A stretch of 40,069 nt of DNA, from contig JAGCWY010000003.1 of NCBI GenBank assembly GCA_017961625.1, positions 1 through 40,069 of the forward strand. Direction: 5' to 3'. The notes under the pieces were generated by a model. The model searched no databases and was not told the DNA's origin. It worked only from the letters and a program-made list of their open reading frames with translations. Origin of the DNA: Ruminococcus sp. Its GTDB lineage: Bacteria > Bacillota > Clostridia > Oscillospirales > Ruminococcaceae. Positions 33,243 through 40,069 of the stretch are shown here, piece by piece (position 1 is the stretch's first letter; the number at the start of each line of letters is the position of its first letter). A program made the translations under genes and the position numbers.

Positions 33243-33268
33243 AACCGGTTTGCAACCGGTTTTTATTA
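33243..33268 (+). terminator. Riboswitch-controlled terminator
   Basis: ACCGGTT-TGC-AACCGGT stem then TTTTATTATTTTTT, 33 bases before asd. It is the expression platform of the lysine riboswitch; the 33195-33242 stretch, with the palindrome ATATCATGATAT, may supply the alternative pairing. Confidence 0.88.
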
Positions 33269-33300
33269 TTTTTTGCAAATTTTATTAAGGAGAGGTCAAT

Positions 33301-34380
33301 ATGAAACAGTATAATGTCGGTATTATAGGCGCAACGGGCATGGTGGGACAGAGATTTGCAACTCTTCTCGAAAATCACCCGTGGTTTAATGTAAAGGTTC
33401 TGGCTGCTTCACCGAGAAGCGCAGGTCAGACGTATGAGCAGGCAGCAGGAAGCCGCTGGAAGATGACGGTGCCCATGCCGGCGTCAATGAAGGATATGAT
33501 TCTTATGGACGCTACAGGTGATATCGAGAAGATTGCAGGCATGGTGGATTTCTGCTTCTGTGCAGTTGATATGAAAAAGGATGAGATAAAGGCTCTTGAA
33601 GAGGCTTATGCAAAGGCTGAGTGCCCTATTGTTTCAAATAACTCTGCTCACAGATTCACTCCTGACGTACCTATGGTAGTTCCGGAGATAAATCCCGAGC
33701 ATATCGAGATAATTAAGGCTCAGCGTCAGCGTCTTGGCACAAAGAGAGGCTTCATTGCAGTCAAGTCAAACTGCTCGATACAGAGCTATGTTCCAGCACT
33801 TCACCCGCTCAGAAAGTTCGGTCTGAAGAATGTGCTTGCTTGCACTTATCAGGCAATATCCGGCGCAGGCAAGAATTTCGAGACATGGCCGGAAATGGTA
33901 GATAACCTTATCCCTTACATCGGTGGTGAGGAAGAGAAGTCCGAGCAGGAGCCACTTAAGGTATGGGGCGAAATAAAGGGCAATGAGATAGTAAAGGCTA
34001 CAGCTCCCAATATCACGACCCAGTGTCTCCGTGTGCCCGTATCTGACGGTCATACAGCTGCTGTATTCGTAACATTTGAGAACAAGCCATCAAAAGAAGA
34101 AATACTTGACCTTTGGAAGAACTTCAAGGGCGTGCCTCAGGAGCTTGAGCTTCCCAGTGCTCCAAAACAGTTCATACATTATTTTGAGGAGAACGATCGT
34201 CCGCAGGCTAAGCTGGACAGAAACCTTGAAGGCGGTATGGCAGTGTCAACGGGTCGTCTAAGAGATGATACACAGTACGACTACAAGTTCGTATGCCTTT
34301 CACATAATACACTGAGAGGTGCAGCAGGCGGCGGCGTCCTCCTTGCTGAACTCCTTGCAGCAAAGGGTTACTTCGATTAA
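33301..34380 (+). CDS. asd: Aspartate-semialdehyde dehydrogenase
   Basis: 359 residues. It reduces aspartyl phosphate to the semialdehyde, the branch point for DAP/lysine, threonine and methionine. NADP-binding GIIGATGMVGQR; catalytic Cys158 in SNCSIQ and His251 in SDGHTAAVF. The SNCSIQ form and length place it in the archaeal/fungal-type branch. The ATG follows AAGGAGAGGTCAAT. It is first of three riboswitch-controlled genes. Confidence 0.96.
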   Translation: MKQYNVGIIGATGMVGQRFATLLENHPWFNVKVLAASPRSAGQTYEQAAGSRWKMTVPMPASMKDMILMDATGDIEKIAGMVDFCFCAVDMKKDEIKALEEAYAKAECPIVSNNSAHRFTPDVPMVVPEINPEHIEIIKAQRQRLGTKRGFIAVKSNCSIQSYVPALHPLRKFGLKNVLACTYQAISGAGKNFETWPEMVDNLIPYIGGEEEKSEQEPLKVWGEIKGNEIVKATAPNITTQCLRVPVSDGHTAAVFVTFENKPSKEEILDLWKNFKGVPQELELPSAPKQFIHYFEENDRPQAKLDRNLEGGMAVSTGRLRDDTQYDYKFVCLSHNTLRGAAGGGVLLAELLAAKGYFD

Positions 34381-34502
34381 TCCGGGCTGTTAGGAGATTA
34401 TAAGTTTTATTGTTGCTATAACCAAACACAAAAAACAATAGGTAATGAGGGATGGGATCCGGATGTATTAGCGCAGCCGACACCATTTATTTCGAATTTC
34501 AC

Positions 34503-34521
34503 ATTCCGAATTCCTAATTAG
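34503..34521. repeat. Left arm of a repeat flanking dapA
   Basis: ATTCCGAATTCCTAATTAG matches, inverted and with one mismatch, the TAATTAGGAATTCCGAAT at 35427-35446. The 157-base asd-dapA gap also contains other short AT-rich motifs but no terminator. Confidence 0.5.
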
Positions 34522-34538
34522 ACGAAAGGATTGAGTCT

Positions 34539-35429
34539 ATGAAAAAAACTGTATTTACCGGTGCTGCTGTTGCAATCATAACTCCTATGAACAGCGACGG
34601 TTCCATAAACTATGATGAACTGGGACGTGTTATAGATGATCAGATTGAAAAGGGCACCGATGCAATAGTTATCTGTGGCACTACTGGCGAGTCCGCAACT
34701 ATGACGGATGACGAGCACCGTGACTGCATAAAGTTCGCTGTAAAGCATACCGCAGGCAGAGTTCCTGTTATTGCAGGCGCAGGTAGTAACGACACACACT
34801 ACGCTGTTGAGCTCTCAAAGGAGGCTGAGGCAGCAGGTGCAGATGCTCTGCTCCACGTTACTCCTTACTACAACAAGGCTACACAGAAAGGACTTATCGC
34901 TCATTGTACAGCTATCGCTGACGCAGTCAATATTCCTATAATCCTTTATAATGTTCCCAGCAGAACAGGCTGCAGTTTTGATGTGGCTACAGTAAAGGAG
35001 CTTGCAAAGCACAGGAATATTGCTGCTATCAAGGAGGCAAGTGGAAATATTAGTTATGTTGCCAAGATAGCTGCTGAGTGCGGAAACGATATCGACATAT
35101 ATAGTGGCAATGACGATATGGTAGTTCCTGTTATGTCTCTCGGCGGAAAGGGCGTTATTTCGGTAGCTTCTCATGTTATCCCCAAGGAGATGCACGATAT
35201 GGTGCAGCTCTGTCTTGATAACAACTTCACAGAGGCTATGAAGCTTCAGCTGAAGTACCTCGACCTTATCAACGACCTGTTTATAGAGGTCAATCCGATA
35301 CCTGTAAAGGAAGCTATGAATATGGTGGGGTGGAACGCAGGTCCTTGCCGTTTGCCACTCTGTGAGCTGACAGACGATCACAGGGCTAAGCTCAGAGCTA
35401 CTCTTGCAAAGCACGGACTCATTAAGTAA
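34539..35429 (+). CDS. dapA: 4-hydroxy-tetrahydrodipicolinate synthase
   Basis: 296 residues. It condenses pyruvate with aspartate semialdehyde. Schiff-base Lys165 (AAIKEASGN), Tyr137 (LYNVPSRTG) and Thr48/Thr49 (CGTTGES) make the full active site. The ATG follows GAAAGGATTGAGTCT. It is the middle gene of the lysine operon, and its product is the committed step to lysine and peptidoglycan DAP. Confidence 0.98.
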   Translation: MKKTVFTGAAVAIITPMNSDGSINYDELGRVIDDQIEKGTDAIVICGTTGESATMTDDEHRDCIKFAVKHTAGRVPVIAGAGSNDTHYAVELSKEAEAAGADALLHVTPYYNKATQKGLIAHCTAIADAVNIPIILYNVPSRTGCSFDVATVKELAKHRNIAAIKEASGNISYVAKIAAECGNDIDIYSGNDDMVVPVMSLGGKGVISVASHVIPKEMHDMVQLCLDNNFTEAMKLQLKYLDLINDLFIEVNPIPVKEAMNMVGWNAGPCRLPLCELTDDHRAKLRATLAKHGLIK

Positions 35430-35446
35430 TTAGGAATTCCGAATTA
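35427..35446. repeat. Right arm of the repeat flanking dapA
   Basis: TAATTAGGAATTCCGAAT overlaps the dapA stop codon and mirrors the copy at 34503-34521. Confidence 0.5.
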
Positions 35447-35465
35447 ATAAAAAGGAAGTGTAAAT

Positions 35466-36215
35466 ATGACAAATATAGCAATTTGCGGTGCTAACGGAAA
35501 AATGGGCAAGACTATCTATAATTGTATTAAGGAGCGCGAAGACTGCGAGGTAGTTGCTGGAATAGATATGTATACTGAGCAGTATGCGGATTTTCCAATC
35601 GTTGAAACTCCGGTGCAGCTTCCTGTAAAGCCTGATGTCATCATTGATTTTTCAAATCCTGCTGGACTTGACGGACTTATCGACTACTGTATGTCAACTG
35701 GTACGCCTATAGTTATCGGCTCAACCGGTTACAACGAGGCTCAGACTGCTAAAATAAAGTCTACAGCACAGCATATTCCGGTATTCTTTACCTTCAATAT
35801 GTCACTTGGTGTGAATCTGCTCGTTCAACTCGCCAAGAAAGCGGCTTCCGTCCTCGGTGATCAGTTCGATATCGAAATAGTTGAAAAGCACCACAATCTT
35901 AAGGTGGACGCTCCCAGCGGTACTGCAATAATGCTTGCAGACGCTATAAACGAGACTCTTGACAATTCAAAACATTTTGTTTATGACCGTCACTCGCGCC
36001 GTCAGAAGCGTGAAAAGACAGAGATAGGTATGCATTCTATCCGCGGCGGTACTATCGTAGGCGAGCATGACGTTATATTTGCAGGACACGATGAGGTACT
36101 TACACTTTCACATTCTGCCGCTTCTAAGAGCGTTTTCGCAGAGGGAGCGATAAATGCGGCACTGTTCCTCAAGGATCAGCCTGCAGGACTATATGATATG
36201 TCGCTTCTGGTTTAA
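35466..36215 (+). CDS. dapB: 4-hydroxy-tetrahydrodipicolinate reductase
   Basis: 249 residues. It reduces the DapA product with NAD(P)H. Nucleotide motif CGANGKMG, substrate-binding EKHHNLKVDAPSGTA with His142/143 and Lys146, and GGTIVGEHDV near the end. The ATG follows AAAAGGAAGTGTAA. It is last in the operon. Confidence 0.97.
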   Translation: MTNIAICGANGKMGKTIYNCIKEREDCEVVAGIDMYTEQYADFPIVETPVQLPVKPDVIIDFSNPAGLDGLIDYCMSTGTPIVIGSTGYNEAQTAKIKSTAQHIPVFFTFNMSLGVNLLVQLAKKAASVLGDQFDIEIVEKHHNLKVDAPSGTAIMLADAINETLDNSKHFVYDRHSRRQKREKTEIGMHSIRGGTIVGEHDVIFAGHDEVLTLSHSAASKSVFAEGAINAALFLKDQPAGLYDMSLLV

Positions 36216-36221
36216 GACACA

Positions 36222-36260
36222 TTTCCCCTGATGTAGCTTCTATGTCAGGGGATAGCTTTT
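36222..36260 (+). terminator. Terminator of the lysine operon
   Basis: TCCCCTGA/TCAGGGGA stem with 13-base loop, then TAGCTTTTT. Confidence 0.8.
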
Positions 36261-36272
36261 TGGAGGATAATA

Positions 36273-36842
36273 ATGCTTAAACATATCGGAACACAGACAA
36301 TAGAGACAGAGCGACTCATACTCAGAAGATTTGAGTATGATGACTGTGATGCAGTTTTCAGGAACTGGGCGAGCGACGAAAAGGTTCAGACAATGTACTC
36401 AGAGCCGACCTATCATACAAAGTATGAGGTAAAGGGACTGCTGGACAAGTATATCGGCAGCTATGAACATGAGGACTACTACCGCTGGGCGGTCATTGAC
36501 AAGGAAAAGAGGGAGTGTATCGGTCAGATAGCCTATTTCCTTGTTGACAGCCGGAACCATTTTGCGGAGATAGAGTACTGCATCGGTGCGAAATTTCAGT
36601 GCAGGGGCTATGCAACGGAAGCCACAAAGGCTGTGATAGATTTTGGATTTAAGAAAATGAACCTGCATAAGGTGCAAATATGCACGAAAACTATAAACGC
36701 GCCTTCAAAAAGGGTCATAGAGAAGTGCGGCTTTACCTACGAGGGCACTCTCAGGGACTACTTCTTTATGGACGGCAAGTATGTGGGGAGGCTTTATTTT
36801 TCTATACTTAGGAACGAATACGAAAACGGAGGTAATGTATGA
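36273..36842 (+). CDS. GNAT N-acetyltransferase (RimJ/RimL type)
   Basis: 189 residues of the Acetyltransf_3 group: IETERLILRRFEYDD at the start, the acetyl-CoA loop FQCRGYATEATKA, and the NAPSKRVIEKCGFTYEGTLRD C-terminal signature. Substrates are typically protein N-termini or antibiotics; the exact one is unknown. The ATG follows TTTGGAGGATAATA. Its end overlaps the thioesterase gene (ATGA). Confidence 0.9.
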   Translation: MLKHIGTQTIETERLILRRFEYDDCDAVFRNWASDEKVQTMYSEPTYHTKYEVKGLLDKYIGSYEHEDYYRWAVIDKEKRECIGQIAYFLVDSRNHFAEIEYCIGAKFQCRGYATEATKAVIDFGFKKMNLHKVQICTKTINAPSKRVIEKCGFTYEGTLRDYFFMDGKYVGRLYFSILRNEYENGGNV

Positions 36843-37240
36843 CGGATACAGAAATACTTGAAAGGGTGCGGGAAATATTCAGAGGCGACCGCTTCGCCAC
36901 AGAAATGGGAGCTGTCGTCGACGATATAGGCGACCATTACGCAAAAGTAAGCCTTGTGATAAACGAGCATCACAAAAATGCAATGGGAGGCATAATGGGT
37001 GGAGTATACTTCACCCTTGCAGATTTTGCGTTCGCTGTAGCTTCAAACTGGCAGCAGCCAGGAGTTGTAGGATTGAACTGCGATGCTTCTTTTATTGGAG
37101 TGCCAAAAACGGAACGCATCGTCGCAGAGGCAATACTTGTCAAGGACGGCAGGACTATCTGTTGCTACAATGTGGAAATAAAGGACGAAAAGGACAATCC
37201 CATAGCTGTTGTACAGTGTGTGGGATTTAGGAAGGCATAA
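36839..37240 (+). CDS. PaaI-type hotdog thioesterase
   Basis: 133 residues, one hotdog domain: HHKNAMGGIMGGVYFTLADFAF (long helix region; Asn and Gly of the active site) and GVVGLNCDASFIGVP. It hydrolyses acyl-CoA, usually aryl-CoA in the PaaI class. Overlap with the acetyltransferase suggests coupled translation, and both handle acyl-CoA. Confidence 0.9.
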   Translation: MTDTEILERVREIFRGDRFATEMGAVVDDIGDHYAKVSLVINEHHKNAMGGIMGGVYFTLADFAFAVASNWQQPGVVGLNCDASFIGVPKTERIVAEAILVKDGRTICCYNVEIKDEKDNPIAVVQCVGFRKA

Positions 37241-37241
37241 G

Positions 37242-37278
37242 AAAAAAAGGGGCTGTTTTTGAACTGCCCCTTTTTTTC
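37242..37278. terminator. Bidirectional terminator between thioesterase and GGDEF genes
   Basis: GGGGC/GCCCC stem flanked by A and T runs of seven; U run on both strands. Confidence 0.85.
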
Positions 37279-37288
37279 TTTCATTCAT

Positions 37289-39199
37289 TCAGACCTTTTC
37301 GGATTTACGCGCAGCTTTTTTCTGCTTTTTAATATCATACATCTTATCGTCAGCCAACTTGATTATATTATAAAGCGTGTCTCCGGGTTTTGCAACTGTG
37401 ACCACACTTCCTATACTTGCAGATATGGTATAGGGCTTTTGCAGCAGCTTGTTGATATTGTCAAGAGCAGTGTTCAGCTTGCGGGCAAGGGTTACAGCGT
37501 CACCATGAGTGGCTTTCGGACTGAAATATACGAACTCGTCACCGCCAAAGCGGGCACATATCGCGTTGTTTTCACAGCAGTTGTGGACTATGCTCGCTAT
37601 CCTCTGTATAGCGAAGTCGCCCTCATTGTGACCGTAGTTGTCGTTTATGAACTTAAGACCGTCCATATCTATGAAACTTATCATTATTTGACTGCCGTTT
37701 GCAACACATTCCTTGAACATATCGTCAGCAATATTTATAAAGCCGTTGCGATTATAGATATTGCACAGTTGATCTATTACATACAGACGGTTCAGCTCGT
37801 CCATAGCCTTGTTTAAGTGGGAGAGCTTACGGATATTCTCCAGCGAGTTACTGAGCACCATTGACAGAGTATGGCATAGCAGGCTGTATGTAGGAAATTC
37901 ACTGTTGGTGAATATATAATATCCGAGACAGCGCTCACTGAAATGCAATGGGAGGAAGTAGTTAACGCAGCTTCTCTCCTCGAAGCCCTCGGGAAACATC
38001 TCACGACTCGGGAAATAGCTGACACTCTTTCTCTGACCCTTATCCCATATAAGCGGAGCGGTCATGAATTCTGAGTAGGTGTTGAGGTCGTATTCCCCGG
38101 AATCTGAGGTAAAGTTTTCCTGCCAGTCCTCCCGGAGGCAGAGGGTGAATTTCTCGCATTCGAGCTCTCCTATAACGCCGGCAATGACCGAGAAGTAATC
38201 AGCCGGGGTAAGCGCTTCTGCAAGACCTGCCGTGAGCCTGTTCACCATGTGGATATTATTATTGGTGTCTTCGCTCTTACGGTAGGTTATTTTTTTGTAT
38301 TCCTTTAGGTCGTCTGTACTGTTGTTTTTGCAGCCACAGCTCTCATAATAAGCTGGTTCGGCGTCAAGAATGGTGCTACGTGGCTGTTCAACGCCCTCGA
38401 GGACATTAAAGATTATCTGTGCAGCCTTTTCTCCTGCAAGGAATAGAGGGCGTTTTACCGAGGTTATGGACGGTGTGGAATTACGGGCACTGAAGGTGTT
38501 GTCAAAGCCTGTTACCATAATATCGTCCGGTACCTTGTAGCCAAGCTTGTCAAGAGATGAAGCTACTGTCAGAGCCATACTGTCGTTTGCGCAGATAAAG
38601 GCATCAGGAGCTTCAAGTCCAGAGGCAGCGAATTCGTCTATAGCTAGCTTACCATCGTAGCTTTTGAAGTCACCGTAAAATATGCGTTTTTCGTCCACGG
38701 TTAGACCGTTTTCCTCCATTGCGCTTATAAAGGCGTCATATCTTGCTTTGCCCTCAGGATTCCCGAGAGGTCCGGAAACGTAGTTTATAACCTTTGCGCC
38801 GTGGTGTTGTATGATATGATTTACAAGCTTCTTCATGACCCCAAAGTTGTCTATGCTTATATCATAAAATTCAGGATTTTCACGGCTCTCGAAAACGACA
38901 GCCGGTATCTTGGCGGCAAGGACGCTGCTGAATATACGGTTACGCAGAGTGTTGTCACCAAAGGTGTTTGTCATGAGCAGAGCGCCGTCAAACTGGGTGT
39001 AGTCTATTAGATTATATATACTTGTTTCGCCAATGTCGAATTTTTCGCTGCCAACCATTCCGCCGAAGCCCGCAATGTATGAGATATTCATATTGTGAAC
39101 GCTGGCGAAGCTGTTTATTCCCTTGAATATGTTGTACTGATATTCTTCGTCAAGACCGGAAACCACAACAACGATCTTTTTTGTCTTCTCGCTATCCAT
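37289..39199 (-). CDS. Sugar-receptor-like protein with GGDEF domain
   Basis: 636 residues. The N-terminal 280 residues are a LacI/RbsB-type periplasmic-binding fold (KKIVVVVSGLDEEYQYNIFKG, FDGALLMTNT, CANDSMALTVASSLDKLGYKVPDDI, VTGFDN), but there is no helix-turn-helix and no signal peptide, so it is probably a cytosolic sensor. A middle domain of about 200 residues of unknown fold follows, then GGDEF (motif RFGGDEF, 552-556) with an intact signature, so likely an active diguanylate cyclase. The RxxD inhibitory site is absent. The ATG at 39199 follows AAAGAGGGGATAGTCCGT; the longer frame upstream is hydrophobic junk. Confidence 0.85.
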   Translation of the reverse strand: MDSEKTKKIVVVVSGLDEEYQYNIFKGINSFASVHNMNISYIAGFGGMVGSEKFDIGETSIYNLIDYTQFDGALLMTNTFGDNTLRNRIFSSVLAAKIPAVVFESRENPEFYDISIDNFGVMKKLVNHIIQHHGAKVINYVSGPLGNPEGKARYDAFISAMEENGLTVDEKRIFYGDFKSYDGKLAIDEFAASGLEAPDAFICANDSMALTVASSLDKLGYKVPDDIMVTGFDNTFSARNSTPSITSVKRPLFLAGEKAAQIIFNVLEGVEQPRSTILDAEPAYYESCGCKNNSTDDLKEYKKITYRKSEDTNNNIHMVNRLTAGLAEALTPADYFSVIAGVIGELECEKFTLCLREDWQENFTSDSGEYDLNTYSEFMTAPLIWDKGQRKSVSYFPSREMFPEGFEERSCVNYFLPLHFSERCLGYYIFTNSEFPTYSLLCHTLSMVLSNSLENIRKLSHLNKAMDELNRLYVIDQLCNIYNRNGFINIADDMFKECVANGSQIMISFIDMDGLKFINDNYGHNEGDFAIQRIASIVHNCCENNAICARFGGDEFVYFSPKATHGDAVTLARKLNTALDNINKLLQKPYTISASIGSVVTVAKPGDTLYNIIKLADDKMYDIKKQKKAARKSEKV

Positions 39200-39254
39200 A
39201 CGGACTATCCCCTCTTTACAACAAACTGATATATCGAAATCATATACCATTATT

Positions 39255-39283
39255 ATTATAGTACATTTTACATAAAAAATAAA
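39255..39283 (-). promoter_or_regulatory. Possible promoter of the receptor-GGDEF gene
   Basis: Minus strand TTTATT, 17 bases, TATAAT. The rest of the 39200-39823 gap has an ATATAC/GTATAT palindrome at 39408-39423, long A/T runs and no credible gene; two open frames there look like noise. Confidence 0.45.
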
Positions 39284-39676
39284 TAGGTTGAGAGATTTTT
39301 GTGAGAAGTCATATAAAACAAGACAAAAATTTGTGCACACCGTAAATGGGGTGAAGATTAATAAAAGAAAAAAGGCTTTTAAAAAACTGTTGAAATGGTA
39401 GGACAATATATACAAATGTATATCCGGACAGTAATCTGTAAAGTGGCTTTTCCAGATAGTAATATGTAATAATATGACGAAAAACAGCCAATGGCGTATT
39501 AACGCATTAAAGCTGTAGCACAATAGTGCTATGAAAATCAGATTATCATATCTGTTGATTTTTGCGGATAAATAACGAAAAATTGAGAATGCATAAAAAA
39601 GTAGTGAAATCGGGAGCTAAAATGTACAAAAAGAGCAAAAAATGAGCAAGGTAGAATATTGTTAGCAAGAATTGAC

Positions 39677-39705
39677 TTGAAAAGTTCATAAAAAAGTAAT
39701 AAAAT
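39677..39705 (+). promoter_or_regulatory. Promoter of the second GH11 xylanase gene
   Basis: TTGAAA, 17 bases, TAAAAT; leader of about 110 bases containing GGAGAAGGAGGG and repeated TTTGTGCTTTTGTGC. Confidence 0.65.
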
Positions 39706-39823
39706 GATTGTAAGAACTGAGGAGAAGGAGGGACGCAGAAGCGACTTTGTGCTTTTGTGCTTTTTCTCGGTCATAATACAAGGATTGAAATCACGTTATT
39801 AGAGAAAGTGAGGAATGATCAAC

Positions 39824-40069
39824 ATGAAAAAAGACATCTTAAAGAGGCTCGTCGGTGCAAGCACAACTGCAGTGATGATCGCTTCAAGTATCCCTGCTAT
39901 TCCTGCAACTGTTGTTCAGGCGGCTGACCAGCAGCAGAGAGGAAATATTGGCGGATTCGATTACGAGATGTGGAATCAGAACTATACTGGTCAGGTTTCA
40001 ATGAACCCCGGCGCAGGCTCTTTCACCTGCTCATGGAGCGGCATTGAGAACTTCCTGGCACGTATGGGC
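39824..40069 (+). CDS. GH11 xylanase, N-terminal part (runs off the window)
   Basis: Only the first 82 codons are present. The signal peptide (about 1-33, ending near VQAADQQQ) is followed by a GH11 start (RGNIGGFDYEMWNQNYTGQ, AGSFTCSWSGIENFLARMG). It is nearly the same as the start of the xylanase/esterase at 425-2830, so the two are paralogues. The ATG at 39824 follows GTGAGGAATGATCAAC; the in-frame ATG at 39815 is too close to that site. Its domain make-up downstream is not visible. The gene diverges from the receptor-GGDEF gene across a 624-base gap. Confidence 0.92.
   Translation, partial: MKKDILKRLVGASTTAVMIASSIPAIPATVVQAADQQQRGNIGGFDYEMWNQNYTGQVSMNPGAGSFTCSWSGIENFLARMG

Noticed and set aside
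39538..39774. 78-codon open frame on the minus strand in the gap before the last gene
   Set aside because: Its translation is low-complexity (Phe/Leu/Ser), it lacks a ribosome site and it covers the promoter of the GH11 gene.

Overview
The window looks like chromosome of a cellulosome-producing Ruminococcus (R. flavefaciens-like Bacillota). The basis is three dockerin-bearing secreted proteins with long poly-threonine linkers, a GH11-CBM22-dockerin-CE1 polypeptide of the kind known from R. flavefaciens, AT-rich intergenic DNA, strong AGGAG ribosome sites and many consensus sigma-A promoters (TTGACA-17-TATAAT). I see no rRNA, tRNA or CRISPR. The genus is inference; no species is claimed.

Layout. 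1-4740: the tail of an IS1182-type transposase broken by a TGA; a minus-strand xylanase/esterase; a small HAD phosphatase; an IS200/IS605 right-end remnant next to the tail of a small peptide gene; a YczE-type membrane protein. 5014-8327: an ECF-like sigma factor overlapping a membrane protein with an extracellular Ca-loop-like domain (probable anti-sigma/sensor), then an orphan protein. 8503-11836: cell-wall enzymes (amidase, GH25), a TSCPD protein, IreB and an Sfp-type phosphopantetheinyl transferase. 11846-12379: a gene-free stretch that appears to hold a free-standing structured RNA and then the secA promoter. 12380-18821: secA, a Thr-rich lipoprotein, a methyltransferase, Hsp33 and a phosphoglycolate-type phosphatase, ended by a strong terminator.

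18852-27013: a dockerin-bearing GH53 galactanase behind a NERD-domain gene; DUF378; the rpsF-ssb-rpsR operon; a CPA2 antiporter; ispF; and a two-gene unit of a MIF-like tautomerase and a dockerin protein with a lysozyme-like N-terminus. 27188-32814: minus-strand housekeeping genes, queA-PAS-tgt-GIY-YIG-hflX, then an aluminum-resistance/methionine gamma-lyase-like gene with its own promoter. 32995-36260: a lysine riboswitch with its terminator controlling asd-dapA-dapB (diaminopimelate/lysine synthesis). 36273-37240: a GNAT acetyltransferase and a hotdog thioesterase, overlapping by ATGA. 37289-40069: a sugar-receptor-like/GGDEF protein transcribed away from a second GH11 xylanase that runs off the right edge.

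Working together: polysaccharide-degrading exoenzymes (xylan, galactan) sit with candidate sensors (sigma/anti-sigma pair, receptor-GGDEF protein), export (SecA) and ordinary metabolism. The most promising unexplained items are the probable non-coding RNA upstream of secA, the sigma/sensor pair, the receptor-GGDEF protein beside a xylanase, the PAS gene inside the queuosine cluster, and the dockerin protein with an unclassified lysozyme-like domain.
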